64,000 nt of DNA from contig JAANDG010000251.1 in NCBI GenBank assembly GCA_036852015.1, forward strand, positions 1 through 64,000, read 5' to 3'. The DNA comes from Pelodera strongyloides (Eukaryota > Nematoda > Chromadorea > Rhabditida > Rhabditidae). Below, one piece after another: positions 23,901-37,000 of this stretch. Each line of letters begins with the position of its first letter. Position 1 is the stretch's first letter. A model generated the notes under the pieces. That model was not told where the DNA came from and did not search any database. It saw only the letters and a program-made list of their open reading frames with translations. Position numbers and translations under genes: made by a program.

Positions 23901-25046
23901 TCTGGCAAAAAGCAAAATATGCAACAGTCTTTTTTGTTCTGTTTGGTTCTGTTACATATATGGCTCAAAGTAGTTTTGCCGCTGAAATGATTCAATTTTT
24001 GCTGCTAATTTCTGTTGCTTCTGAAATGGCATATTAATAATCTTGCTTCTTGCTACTGTTGGACTCAATATAGCTTTGACTGTCAACCATTGTCAAACGT
24101 ATTGTGTTGCTTACTGGTCTCATAAGACATAGGGTTGCTACTGGAGCCGATCTCAAAAAAAAGTCTTTCGTCCAGATCGAAGCACTACCGGAAGTGGTAC
24201 GCGCTGTGAAAGGTCGTGTACCGGTAATGATTGATGGAGGCATCAGGAATGGACGTGATGTATTCAAGGTAAACATTCATATACAAAATATTTTATGAAA
24301 AATTCAAGGTCAACCTACCACCAACACCAACACATTAACACTAACCAGCTCGGAAGCTAACAGTTTAGTATGTAGTATGTGAGTCTACTTTATTGCCGTA
24401 ATCGGGCTGGAGACAAACTAGAAATGTTAATTTTTCATCGCCACTGTTATTTATTATTCTTTCAGGCGCTAGCACTTGGAGCATCATTTGTCTTCGTGGG
24501 AAGACCCGTGCTATATGGATTGGCAGTCGACGTGAGACATTTCTCATTGCTATATAAACACTTACAAAACTGCACCAGAATCTTCGAATTCACACATTAG
24601 TTATTTCTTGTTAGTAGTGGGTGTTATCAGTAGCCTGGGTAGCCTGTATTTCTTGTTAGTAGTGTGTTTCATCAGTAGCCTGGGTAGTCTGCAAATAGTA
24701 TACGTGTTTTGTAAATATGAATATGGACGACGTCGTAGCAGCTTCGCGATTCCTTTGCAAGCTACAAATCAAAACTTCAGGGCGCCGCCGGTGTAGCGGA
24801 CGTGATGGCCATGCTTCGGAAGGAGTTTGAACAAACAATGAAATTGGCAGGTAAAGGACAACTCGTATTCATATTTAGAAAACCATAGCCTGGAACACAT
24901 TGGTTAGCATTCCGACGTCCAAAGACGACGAGCGTATTGAGCTTTGACACACACATTATAGTTTGGTTACAGGCCTCCGTTCTCTACACGATTTGCACCA
25001 CTCCCATGATATTGTGGTGCACGAGTCATATTATTCGAAACTGTAA
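20947..25046 (+). CDS. hao: 2-hydroxyacid (glycolate-type) oxidase, peroxisomal
   Basis: FMN-dependent alpha-hydroxyacid oxidase: converts glycolate or longer 2-hydroxyacids to 2-oxoacids with H2O2 release. Twelve exons: 20947-21089, 21408-21559, 21745-21845, 22087-22148, 22413-22466, 22815-22866, 22937-23025, 23689-23821, 24176-24268, 24466-24531, 24781-24850, 24973-25046; about 362 residues, near the usual 370. Motifs: ARDYYLSG (active-site Tyr), [30 protein letters not shown] (catalytic Lys), SNHGGRQ (catalytic His and Arg), [10 protein letters not shown] and GRPVLYGLA (FMN phosphate). It ends in SKL, a peroxisomal targeting signal. The ATG follows a TTCTAG acceptor by four bases. Oddity: phase requires intron 5 to begin ATAATT instead of GTAATT, with an in-frame stop just beyond, so the allele may be splice-defective. 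HAO1 versus HAO2 type is not resolved. Confidence 0.92.
22480..22551 (+). pseudogene. Degenerate tRNA-like sequence
   Basis: Has a D-arm-like start (TAGCGTAATCGGTTAGCGC), a pairable anticodon stem (TTGGC/GCCGA) and an excellent T arm with consensus B box (GGTTCGATTCC). The acceptor stem has three mismatches and the loop base before the anticodon is C, so the anticodon is uncertain. Probably a tRNA pseudogene or tRNA-derived SINE head. It begins 14 bases after exon 5 of the oxidase, immediately beside the abnormal splice donor; short CCAAT repeats flank it. Confidence 0.55.
23095..23512. mobile_element. TTAA MITE, TTAAAGGGTCAGGCCC family (copy 1)
   Basis: A 418-base element with TTAA edges and inverted arms (TTAAAGGGTCAGGCCCATTT...). 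It lies in an intron of the oxidase gene. A second copy, nearly identical by eye, is in the SLC23 gene at 40,076-40,492. Confidence 0.85.
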
Positions 25047-25883
25047 TTCAACTGTTTTTCGTCTTACTTATGATTGTATTTGAAATAAATGTACATTCTT
25101 CCAACAATTAAACATGTATATTCAATGGAATAAAAGTTTATCTTTCATCACCATTAAATGAACAAAGAATGTAATCCTTTTATTTTATATTTTATGACAT
25201 GTTTAAATAAAATAAAATAAGAATAAAGAATTAAAGCAAAAATAGGATGCCACAGGCACAATATCTATAACCACCTGCAGTAAATGGGGCTGATGACGAA
25301 ATACGTATGTTACTAATAGGACGTGGAGGAAAATAGGTTTATTAGATTCATGTCTATACTGCAAACCTGATCCCTGCGTACTTGTGGAGCCAGTTCTAAA
25401 TGTTGTTTATTGTTCAGTTGCTCATTGGTTTTTTTTTCGCTAAAATGTCAAATGTTTCCCCAAGGCCCAAGGGGTTCGGTTGTATCAATTATCATAATGA
25501 TGCGCCGTTGTTCAAATTTAAATTGGTCGAAGATCTATTTGTGCTACATTATATTACATAAACATAACACCATTAGTTTGATTGTTTGGTTTATATCATT
25601 TTTTGCTTTCGCTATAATACAGGACCAGAATCATAATTATTTGTTGGGGATAAAACACGCCAAAACCACCTGTGTTTGAAATGAGGTGACACGCATTGAA
25701 CTTTAATATACCGTGTTTGGCTTTTGGTACACCTGGAACTGCGTGATTTCTAAATAACGTGAAGCAGCTCCTGTAGCTAGAATATTTTCTTTCTTTACCC
25801 GTTTTTGATATATTATTATGTCTTTGTATGTCTAGCCAGTTGTGAAAGTTTGGTCAAAATTGTGGTTTGCCTTCCAATATATT

Positions 25884-26065
25884 TTAAAGCGAAATACCGG
25901 CCTGTTTTTGAAGCGCATCGTGGACAACTCAATTCTAACGTATTTGTGCTAAGTTGCTCGAATTTAGCTCTATTTGTTAGGCTCATTTATGCTCATTTGC
26001 ATAAGCTGCATTAGAATGCTGGTGTACTCGATGTGTTTCAAAAACCGACCGGTATTTCGCTGTAA
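25884..26065. mobile_element. TTAA MITE, CGAAATACCGGCCGG family (copy 2)
   Basis: Left edge intact (TTTTAAAGCG); right TTAA mutated to GTAA. It ends 43 bases upstream of the Srd receptor start codon, so it sits in that gene's promoter or outron. Confidence 0.75.
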
Positions 26066-26108
26066 TGAATTTTGCCGTAATATAAGCATTTTCATTTATT
26101 TCAGTGTC

Positions 26109-29100
26109 ATGTTCGAAACTTATGATACTATATTTTCGACTTTTTATTATATCTACACTGTTTTTGGAGTGATAAGCAACGTATTCCTCTTATTTTTGAT
26201 TATAAAGAAAAGTCCGAAAGAATTGAAGAATTACAAGGTTGGAGGTGTCTGAAGTCATGAGCTTCAACCAATTTTCATCAGTTTCAATAGCCATAAGTAT
26301 ATATATTTGTAAGAGATAGAAGCGGAAGAAGGCCTCAAAATAATGACACCAATATTCTGCATTACGAGAAGCTCAAGCTTATGCTATGGTACGGACGTAC
26401 GGTGTTTCATCAGAGTTCCATGTTTGACAGTTTTGATCTAAAATAAGAATGAGAAGGTAAATAAATAAGAAGGTAAAGAAAAAAATGACTAATGCAGTAT
26501 AAAACAAAAATATGTGTACACATTAGAAAGAGAACATTTTCTAGATTATTATCGCGGACACATGTATTAGTCAACTACTCGCTAGCGCTACGGCTCTGTT
26601 TACGCAAATCAGGTAAGGAGGATGTTTTTGTGTTAATTATAGCAATGTTGCTTCACAATATTGGCTGAAAGTATTTCCTCTTGATAGCCCAACGTTTCGT
26701 TTTACTTTTTACTAAAGTCTGGCAATATGTACAATTTGCATGTTTTGGTTTTTTCTGCAAAACACTTTTAGCTGCACATTGACATGATTACTTCCACGAA
26801 TTATTTTATAAGGTTGTATTTTAGGATCATCCCTTCCGGTAAGACGATGGTCCTTGTCTATCTGGGTCCTTGTGGTCTAATATCTATCGATGTGTGTCGT
26901 TACTCCTACGCACTAATGCTCGGATGCATCAAAAATGCCCTATTAACCACTTCGTTCTCAATGACTTGCCGCTATGTTATGATGAAAAATAAGTTGAAAT
27001 TGACAAGAAAACGAATGTTCGGGATATGTGCACTTGTGGGAATAATTCCCGTGTTAATTGTGGTAAGTTTTAGGTTTCTTGTATGAATCGAAAAATAATT
27101 ATTTCTGCTGGTGAATAAAACGTTCTCTTGAAAATTGGAAAACCTGAAAAGGAATTCTGATATCGGTTCCTCTTGCTTTTGAAAAAAAAATCTATTTTCG
27201 GTGAACACCCTCATTCCGTCTTCTGACAACGCATTTATTCGTCGTGCAATTGCCCTACATCATCCCAGTTATGTACTGGAATATTCTCACGTTTCTGGCT
27301 TCGACGATGTATTTCATCCCGCCTTTCTCACCGTTTTAGTGTGTAAGACAGTATTTGGCTCTTTTCAATTTTGTGATCTTATATTATACGTATACGCCAG
27401 TCGGATGAAGGGACCTAACGGGCTCTTCTCCGACTACCCTGGCAAGCATTAGCACGACTTCGGAGAAACCTATTTGCCCTGTCCTATGGTCCGATGCTCT
27501 TTAGCGTATTGTTAGGCCTTGACTATAACTATAGAAAATGATTTTAGTTGTATTAATCACATAACGTTTTGATAAATTTCCTGAAAAAGTCATTGCTATT
27601 CAGGCGCCCTGTTGCCCAATGGTCCGAGTGTTTGCGGAATGTTCTACTCGAGGCATAAACTCAGAACTTTATTGGAAAAATCAAAAAGCGACGATAAATA
27701 TGGAATGACCGAGAAAACAACGGCCGGGGTGGAATCGTTGATTACGGTAGATTCACAACATTTGCAAGTACACGGCAAGTTGTATGTATGCGTAAGCTAG
27801 CGTGAGCCCTTGGGCCTTGGGTCGCCTGGCGCCCCTATTATGACCCGTGTCGTACGTTGCGTTTTGAGGCGCAATGTCTTCTGGTACACCGAAGACCACG
27901 TGTATATTTATTTTCAGTATGCAGCATATGGCAGTTCCTCATAGATAGCCATAGACATCCTTGAGCACCTCTGCGGGACATGTCGGCTTACTGCTTAAGA
28001 CATCCAAAACATCCAAAAACATCCGAGGCCGTTTTCACCAACATTTACTTCTGTCAAAAAGGGTACTTCAGTCAAAAGCGCGCGGTACTTCTGGTTTCAC
28101 CAACATTTACTTCTGTCAAAAAGGTACTTAGGTTAAGTACCTTTTTGACAGAAGTACGCTTTTAACACGGGAGGTGTACTTCCACCAAAAAGGTGAAAGT
28201 AAGCCTGTACTTCAGTTTTTTCTCCTTTATGAAGACTAATTAATTAATTTGTTTAATTATTGTATGGTTTTTATGGTAAATAAGTTTTGTAAACATTAAT
28301 TGACAATGATTTCAGTTTTTGGATCACATTTCACATATTAATAAAGTGATTACACGCTTGATTATTTATATATATTTCTTGTTTACATTGTAAACTACTT
28401 TTAGTAATTACTTAGATGTGTATCATATTCATTTTAATACGTAATCTAACTGTTATCCAACGTTTTCCTTCAAAAAAAGTAAATGTTGGTGAAATCCATC
28501 AAAAAGCGTGTGGCAGCGTACTTCAGACATAAATTTACTTAACCTAAGTACCTTTTTGATGGTCAAAAATTTATGACAGAAGTAAATGTTGGTGAAAACG
28601 GCCTCCGGTGACATCTCGGACATCCAGAAACATCTGAAAACATCCCGGACATCTGTAAACATCCCGTACATCCAAAATACTCTGACATCCAGTAGTAATT
28701 CAAAAGTGAAGTCATCTTTGGATATGAACTGCATTAATAATAAGACACTTTTTTACGGAGAGCATTTGGTGACGAGGTAGGCGTAGGCTAGTGATAGTTT
28801 TTCTGGTCGGAAACCTTCAATTTCTTGCGATATGTCAGATAACGCGCATCGAGCAGCTTCGACGGTCACTCCAAAAGGTTAATTTGAGGTAATGGTGCAC
28901 TTTCGCGCATAAGTAAACGACATGTAATAACATCTGCCCTGGTCAGCAATGGTCGAACACGCACCATACCTTTACGAAAAGCAGACAATAACCCGAATAA
29001 CCGCTTCACGAACCAAACAAATAAAAATAACAAGAATGATCATCATTCACGCATGTGCTGGGTGTCTTGGATGTCTATGGATGTTTTGGATGTCACGGAT

Positions 29101-30259
29101 GTTTGTGGATGTCAGAGATGTTTTTGGATGTTTTAGATGTCTTAAGCAGTAAGCCGGACATGTCATAAGCAAACTTTGAATTTGAACTCTCTTGAATAGA
29201 CAAGGGTGTAGTAATCCCAGTGATGAGACATGAAAAAACATATGTATCAATTATATTTGAAAACTTTCACTTCCTAGTGTAAACGAGCAGGAAACAAACA
29301 AACCAAATGATGACTTGTGGTTACTGCGATTCTCTTTGATTTAGTTGTCAGCTGCCTGTAAATCATAAAATTGCAAAATTTAATGGGTTCGAGGTAATTA
29401 TGATTCACACAAGGTTGAGAACAATTTATTCTATGAATTCTTCGAAATATTTACAGAAAAGATGGTTCAGTATCCACACTGGTATGACAACCAGTTCACG
29501 AAAACTAGTTTCAGAGTTTGACAATCCATCTATTAATACCACTCACACTGTGCTCACTTCCGGTTGTTATGTACATTTATATTCAATATACGGGCACGGA
29601 AAGCACTTTTGTCGAGTTAGTTTTGATTTGTGTTTAACCTTATCTTTATCAATGTAATGCCAAAATTTGGTCCTTTTGAACATGTTAAGCTAAGACCTAA
29701 GATGCCGTGAATGGAGCAAAGTGTTATATAGCGTCCCTAGCAGTATCTACCATCTATCTACCTACTCTGGGGGGGGGAGGGGGGGACAAAAAAAAGGCAT
29801 CTTATCGAAATCAAACCTCCGTAAGTCATCACCACGGCATAAATAATCGGTGTGAGTAAAAATGCCAAATGAGCATGTTTCATGTTGCGCATTTATTACG
29901 CAGCACTAATAAATTATTATTCCTTTTAGCACCCGAGCCCTGAGCAGCGCCTTTTATGTTGTAAACATCAAGACAAGAATGCCACATATTTTAGGTATCT
30001 AATATTCATTCTGATATGTCTCCCCCCAGCTATCAATCCGGCAATAACCATCTATTATATGGCTCCCTACCGCAAATGGGTCGTTAACAAACTGAGACCG
30101 GAAAGCTGTAAATCACTGCAATCCAAGGAATGTTCTGTGAAAATTACCGTTATCCCGTCATCACCGACAACAACAACGTTTCCGAGTCAAACATCAAGTA
30201 ATCAATCGATAAATAAAAAGAGGAATCTTCGACGCGCTGCGACGTTAAGAAATATGTAA
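26109..30259 (+). CDS. Srd-family chemoreceptor, probably damaged
   Basis: Seven-helix receptor of the nematode Srd type. Exons found: 26109-26237 (helix 1), 26545-26612 (helix 2), 26825-27062 (RIIPSGKTMVLVYLGPC, the Srd signature, helices 3-4), 27201-27342 (HHPSYVLEYSHVSG then helix 5), 27604-27746 (RHKLRTLL to MTEKTTAGVE), 29995-30259 (helix 7, LPPAINPAITIYYMAPYRK, and a Ser/Thr-rich tail). Phases agree if exon 4 starts at 27,201, but the bases before it are TTTTCG where AG is required. I could not find the exon for helix 6. The 2.2-kb interval where it should lie is occupied by a nested transposon (27,977-29,164). An AATAAA lies at about 30,282. The ATG is 5 bases after a TTTCAG acceptor. 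Either a pseudogene or a gene with unusual splicing. Confidence 0.75.
27977..29164. mobile_element. 1.2-kb TIR element with GACATCC word arrays
   Basis: Inverted termini of about 45 bases: GACATGTCGGCTTACTGC at left, and its complement with small changes at right. Both ends continue into arrays of (A)ACATCC words at irregular 8-14-base spacing, repeated at 28,606-28,695. A second element is nested at 28,027-28,603. No transposase frame is seen. It splits the Srd gene between its last two recognised exons. Confidence 0.7.
28027..28603. mobile_element. Nested inverted-repeat element, GGCCGTTTTCACCAAC ends
   Basis: Inverted ends GGCCGTTTTCACCAACATTT and AAATGTTGGTGAAAACGGCC with an ACTTCTGTCAAAAAGG unit repeated in both orientations inside the ends. 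It is inserted in the larger element at 27,977-29,164. The ends resemble PIF/Harbinger-type MITEs, but this is inference and the target duplication is unclear. Confidence 0.65.
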
Positions 30260-33200
30260 AGGAATACATGTTTATTTTCAATAAAGGTTGATAGTTCGTT
30301 GCTGGAAAGAGAAAATAGTGATTGAAGAAAATGGCGCCTGCGCTATACTTCATACTTTGAGTAGGTCCTCACTATGTGCAAATAAGGGTCATTCGATTTA
30401 GTTTACGTGCGTGAGCATTATATGACTTCAGCGACCTACGACAATCACGGTTAAATGAAGTACTATACATTTTGTTTTGTTGTCTAATGTTAGTCCATTT
30501 ATTTTATCTTGCAGCTTGATGTTTGATAGTGAAAGTACAGTCCAGAATATTCTTTAATTCAAAGATCACATTTGTCTAGACAGTGCTATGGCGCTACACT
30601 ATTGAAGTAGACGACCGACCTACAGTAAGAAGTAAGAAGACATCTGGTCGTCGCGCAGCTGTTCTTCTTATTTGGGTTCCTTCTTGAATCGCGAATGCCT
30701 AGAAATGTGCACTAGTCTTCAAAAGTATTCCCACTAAAAAAAAACACATTTCCTTTGAACTAGTGGTACGTATTTGTGAGCAAGAGAAAGAGAAGAGAGA
30801 GATAGAGAGAAGAGAGAGAGAGGGGGAAGGGAGAGCTTTTGATTCTCCCTACCTTTTTGCTTTACCGATAGCGGTCTATGATGCGTCGGGTTAGAACCTT
30901 AAATCATTCCATTGTAAATGAATACGCGCCAATGGCATGGAAAGTATAAAGTTACCCGCGCTGTACGTTCTTTCCCGTATAGTTCTGTTCTATAGAAACC
31001 AGTCTCGCCGAACTTGATTGTCCGTAGAATACATTACGTGTCATTTTGACCGAACAACTTTACACACATGAATTTTGTTATACTCATGGTAATGTCGTCA
31101 TGGACTATTAACCTAACGTTTCGACAAAATTAATACGGTAGAACATATGCTTCATTTAACTTCTGCGTTCACATGTGCAATTTGCAATTCTGATTAGTTT
31201 CAGAAATTTGCGTATAGTAGACGTTCTCCAGCATACTTTCAAAACCACGTGTCATAACGCTTTAAATTTTAAAAGTTGTATGCCTGAATATATTTATGAA
31301 TGCTCGCTAAGATATCATTATAATCTTTCTGTTCTCGTTGAACGCGCACTATCTCCACTGATAATCAATGGGACTGATCCGAACTTAGGGAAATGATATA
31401 TCATTTTCGAACTGCGCGATCCCTCTGTTATGCAATGTTTCCGCGTATCGAATCTGTTCACTTTGGATTGGATCATTTCCAAATTCAAATCGACTTACAT
31501 AACTAATTTCATAACTAAATTTTATTTAGCTATGCTCGCATTAATTGCGTTAGTTTTATTTCCCTTCATTACTTTGATTAGCAGTGTTTATTTTATCTTG
31601 TTGATGTGGAGAAGTATAATGTTCATGTGTTAATTTTTTAAAATTTTTTTTCGAGTATAATGTTTTTTCATGTTTCAATTTATGGTCAGATTTCATTGAA
31701 GTGGGTTTCATTGAATTTCACTGAACTTTATCAACAGTATCATTGAAAAAAATACTTTGCTACAAAAATTTGTTTTCATTAAAATTATTTGTTCAATAGT
31801 AGTTCCGTTACGCTGCTTTCAAACCCCCAAAACTCATCGTGGCACAAAAAAACTCGCCGATCCCATGCAATATAAAATGACAACAGATTATCGTTTCGCA
31901 CAAACCGCTATGAAAAAAAGAGTTGATCGAAAATCAAAACACAACGGTAACAGGAAGTACTTTTCCTTCAAAATAACTGATTCATTTTTATTTGACCGAA
32001 CATCATGTTTATATTTTTGTTCTCAATCGACGAGAGGTGAAGAAAAGTAAAAACAGCTTGTTTTTTTAATAAACTTTAAGTTTTCGGAAACACTAGGAAA
32101 ACGCGTGGGTAAACTTACTTTGCAGGAATTCAGCATCTCGATTTTCTGTGGCTTTGACCCTTTAAATTTAAATTCTATACGCTCCCACCCTCTCATGTTG
32201 ATCATCGAGTTGGAAAAGGGGAGAAAAAGAAGTTCAGTCGACCAGATTTGCATAAATAATTGAGTCCAACTTTCGGGTATTTTAAACCGTGTACATTGCT
32301 CCGATTTTGTGAAAATAACGGACAATTTTAGCCGAAAGAATATATTCTCAGTCTCTCAGTCATGGTCATGGGTGAACGTTCTGATATGCCTTGATTTTGC
32401 TACCATGTTTTATTGTTTCGATCTTTAGACCGTAATTTTTCGATAAAAGGAAGAAACTTGAATAATTAATTCTCGTGAGCCTCCTAATTTAAGTTCATGT
32501 TATTTATTGAAATGTTTATTACACCAACGACCAATGTGTGACCTTAACATAGCATAACATAACATTTATTAGCACATAGCCACACATCCCACATCATAAT
32601 GTTTACTTTCCTAAGTTTAGGAAACAGAGACAGAGAGTAACTCGTCTTAATTTTTCATAAGCATAGGCTGATTAGTAGGTTATTTACTTTGCTGCCGTAC
32701 GATTAGCCTAGTAATTATACCAGATATGCTCCGTGCTACAAGAATAAGACCTTACCTTACCGACATACATATTATGCCAACTTGGGGTGCCCACCCCCAC
32801 TATCATTCATTTTTGACGATTATTTTATTTTTGCATTCAATCGTCTTCGAAAACAAAAATCTAGACCGCCAAGTTAATCTGTTTGTGTGGAATTTTGGGC
32901 CTAAACAACCAACGAGTTCATGTTTATTTGAATTGACAACTTCTGTAAAACACTTTGTTTTCACAAGAGTTCAGACACTGGCCGTTGTGTTAATTCAAGC
33001 AAACATAACCTTTATTTCCTGGACACACAACTTTTCTTTGTGTTTTTTTTTTTGGAGTTTCCCTTCTTTGTATTAGTCTACGTCCCTTATTGTTAGTATG
33101 CGTAATGTGTTTGCGCTGTGTCTGCGCACTTTCCCACGCGTACACGTAACAGTTCAGAAAGTTCGCCGTGCCACTGCGACCCTAATTATTTGCCACATTT

Positions 33201-33881
33201 TGGCGCGCGTTTGGCGGTCTCCTGGCGGGTTTGCTATTTAACAGAACGTGTGAGCCTCATTTACTTACAATATTGAAGATCTTCTCCTCACAATATCGGA
33301 CTTTCTTTACTTTGTCAGTTTTTAGTGCATAAACTAGCTTCAAATGTACGTAGATGTAGATGTAGCAGTGAAATTGACGCGTTTTTTATTTATTTTTATT
33401 TTTCAATCCATGAGCATTTTGCTTATTATTTGCTCTCGCGTAAGAAAACAAATTTACCCCCAAAACGGCGCAAATAATATTCGTAAACGCATAAACCAAT
33501 CATCACGATCGTAAAATTGAAATAAATGTGTGAAACTTGGCAGATGCACATGACATATCGACGTATCAATTATTGGTAGAATACACAGAACAAAAAGTGT
33601 GTACGTTGGTAGTTGTTTGAATAATTAGATTTCATTGTTATACAGTATTTCCAGAATCTGTGTAACCTTTTTCATTTTTTAACTCAATTTCCGCTTTTCT
33701 ATAATCAATCAATAATTCCCAAAGTAGACACTGCGCAAGGATTTTTCATAAAAAATAATTTAATTTGGTTTGCGGCTTTTTTACAGCACTTTGTGTTTTT
33801 CATAATTATTCATGACATCCGATCTCATCCATAAAATTGAAATTTTCTTCGCGGCAATTACTGTAAACGCTTTGGTTCATG
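30260..33881. other. No supported gene
   Basis: 3.6 kb between the Srd and SLC23 genes. It contains a GA-rich simple repeat at about 30,781-30,835 and a single arm of the GGAGGCTCAC MITE family at about 32,436-32,491. Open frames at 31,757-32,050 and 32,726-33,076 have no recognised domain and no convincing splice context. Confidence 0.4.
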
Positions 33882-34048
33882 TTAAAGCGAAATACCGACG
33901 CATCGTGCACAACCGAATTCTAAGTTACTCGAATTTAACTCATTTTTTTATTCTAATTTATGTACAATTGCATAAACTGCATAAGAATGGCGGTGCACTC
34001 GATGCGTTTCAAAAACAATAAACCAAGTGGTAGTTGGTTTCGCTTTAA
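33882..34048. mobile_element. TTAA MITE, CGAAATACCGGCCGG family (copy 3)
   Basis: A 167-base, more diverged copy with TTAA edges. It ends 44 bases upstream of the SLC23 start codon, the same placement as copy 2 before the Srd gene. Confidence 0.75.
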
Positions 34049-34092
34049 TATCACTTTTGTTGCAAATTTCATAAAACTTTTCTTCAGTGAGT

Positions 34093-37000
34093 ATGGGTGC
34101 TCAACCTGAGAAGGAGGTTGCCCAAAACCAAAGGAGGTTTTATAAGGCGAGAGACACGCCGAAGCCTTGGATATGTGTGCTGTTTGGATTCCAGGTTAGC
34201 ATCCCAACTTCGGTAAACGACCGACGACGTTGGACTCGTTGGACACGTGGGCCCAGTTTGGGAGCAAGAACAAGTTTCTTCTGTAACTATTGAAATAGCC
34301 CCATCTATTTCAGCAAGTTATGGTTTGCGTGTCCGCTCTTCTCACTATTCCCTTCTTGTTGACTGACTTTTTGTGCCCTGGAGCTGTAAGTTTATTTACT
34401 TATTCGCTTGACTTGATATTAATCAATAAGAACATCTCAATGAAATCAATCAATAAACGTCATTTTTGAGCATGTACACAAAGTAATAAATTTTAAGTAA
34501 AGTGAACTAGTTCTAAATTTAGTTGGACTTTGGTATGCTCTATAAGCATGTGGAAGTATTAACAGCCTTCAATGTATAACAGCGTATACAATTGTGGATT
34601 ATTTTAATAAATATACTAAATTGAGGACGAAAATAAACTTCGCGTTGAGTTGATCGCGAGTACATTTGTTGCTTCTGGAATCTCAACAATTGTGCAGACA
34701 ATGTTTGGATTCAGGTGCAATATATAATATTATATTCATACAGTAAGGAGTAATTACAGGGTTGTTTGGGGTTGCGTTCGCAGGGCAGTTTACTGTACAG
34801 CATGTAGTAGATAGTTGAAGGCTGGTAACTTTAGATAGACTGGTTTAAGAAAACTGCGAATTGCGAATGCTACCGCATAATTTTTCGTTATTGTTTCGCA
34901 AACCCTGTTGTAGAATAAATGTATGATTTTCCAGGTTAGCCCTGCTTCAAGGCACTGCGTTTGCCTACGTCCCCTCAGTGGAATCCTATATGAAACTGGC
35001 TGAAAATCAGTGTCATTTGGGAAAGAACGATACTGCAGATCCAAGCGTTTACTATGGCCATTTGGCTACGGTAAATGATTTGTTATTTTATAGAAAAAGG
35101 GGATGCCCTCTGCTTTTCTGTGGTTCACGCCATTTGGAAATCGCTAGCGACTTCCTGGTCTGCCGGAAAGAAAGCACAAAATGGTCTTTAGTGGTTTCCA
35201 AATGGTCCATGTCAGGTCCCAAGTTTTCCATTTTGCGACCGATTAGTGACTAAAATGCCAACGATAACAATTGATGTTATAGATTCAAGGCTGTCTTCTG
35301 CTCTCTTCTCTAATTCCAATGTTTATCGGATTGACAGGAATTGTTGGAAAACTGACCAAGGTGCGTTTCATGCAAAGAGTAAAGACAAGGCACAAATTCA
35401 TTTATGTTCTCTTGAATTCTCGAAGATCTCAACACAAAAAAAGAGGTGAAGGCACCCTCGACAATGGCTGTCATAATAGCCCGGAAATTTTCCGTTGAGG
35501 AACTCATTCGTATGCAAATTTTTCCTCCAGGTAGCCTAGATAGTCGAGAAATTTGCATACAAATGAGTTCCCCAACGGAACATTTCCGTCGTCCCAAGAA
35601 TACGGGCTAATATGTACAAGTTAAAAACCCTACAAAGGTAAAACGGAATCTGCACATAACGTAGCCATATATACAGTAATTTGAAGATTAATTGATTAAT
35701 ACTATTCAAAGTTAATTTCTAATTATTTAGTAGAGCGATTGACACGAGCCTTGTAGTGGGTGTGCAATTACAGTAATTGCTAATAACCCTTATATGCATA
35801 ATTACATTTACTTAATTGCAGCTAATTGGTCCAATGACTGTCTCTCCGCTTATGCTTCTCCTCGTCATTTCCTCAACAGATATGATTGTGAAAAGAGTAT
35901 CACAACATTGGGTCTCCATTGTGTAAGTCTTGAATTTTCATCCGCTAATTTACTTGTGCGATTCACAAGCACTATAGGTATAAAATTATACAACATATAC
36001 GTAGTAATACATGTTGGCTTAGTTTAACTGGATTCATAGGTTGAGCTGTAACTAATATAATAAATGTATTTTTTTTCGCCTGATGTGAATAAATAAAGCA
36101 AATTATTCCAGCCAAGCTGCCACTTTATTCGCTACAATACTCTATTTGGCCGATGTAAAAGTTCCATTTCCGTGGGTAAAAGACGGAAAATTCCATTGGT
36201 ACCATCCAACTTTGTTTGGACAATATCCGGTGAGCATACATCAGTGATTTCTCATCATCAGTGAATTTCATCAGTGAATTTCATCAGTGATCAGTGAGCT
36301 CTTCAAGCGTAAAACAAAAATTTAAAAAAAAAGTTCGTTATCACTAAGTATTCATGCACTGATTTTTTTTGACTGATTTAATTGTTAGATCACTGGGGAA
36401 CACATAATAACATTTTTCGTTGCTGTTTAGGCCTACAATTAGACCTCCACCAATGAACGCAAAAACATTCATTTAGGCTTATGTTTAGCATGCCTCCTAA
36501 AGAAAGTGAGGTCATGTAATATGCCTTTTTCATGATTCGAAGGAAAGTAGTTTAAGTTTAAAAGTTGATTATGGTATGATTGCACAATCAAGTGTGCAAT
36601 GACTTTGGATATATTACAGTACATTAGTACATATCATGGTTTCTCAGTTGATTACCATCATATTTTCAGTACCTAGTCGCGATTGCAGTCTCCTGGATTT
36701 TCTGTATATTTCTCACTTTCGCCAATATCGTACCGGAAGATAGTCCGGCCCGTGTTGACAAACCGGCCTCACTGCGGGTAATGAGAGAGGCTCCCTGGGT
36801 AGCGGTACCATATCCTGGTAAGGTTCTAGCCGTAGCTACCTACCTCCTTTACAAAAACACCTTGCATATAAACATAATGAACAAACATCGTAAGCAGTCA
36901 CTTATGTTTGTACACCTTTCTGATCAAGATAATATTTATATTTTACAGGAAAATTTGGACCTCCACGCTTCAACGCCGGTCTTTTCTGTGCGTTTTTGTT

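Noticed and set aside
27977..29164. CRISPR-like array from the regularly recurring ACATCC words
   Set aside because: Spacing is irregular and short, units are degenerate, the host is eukaryotic and the ends are inverted repeats.
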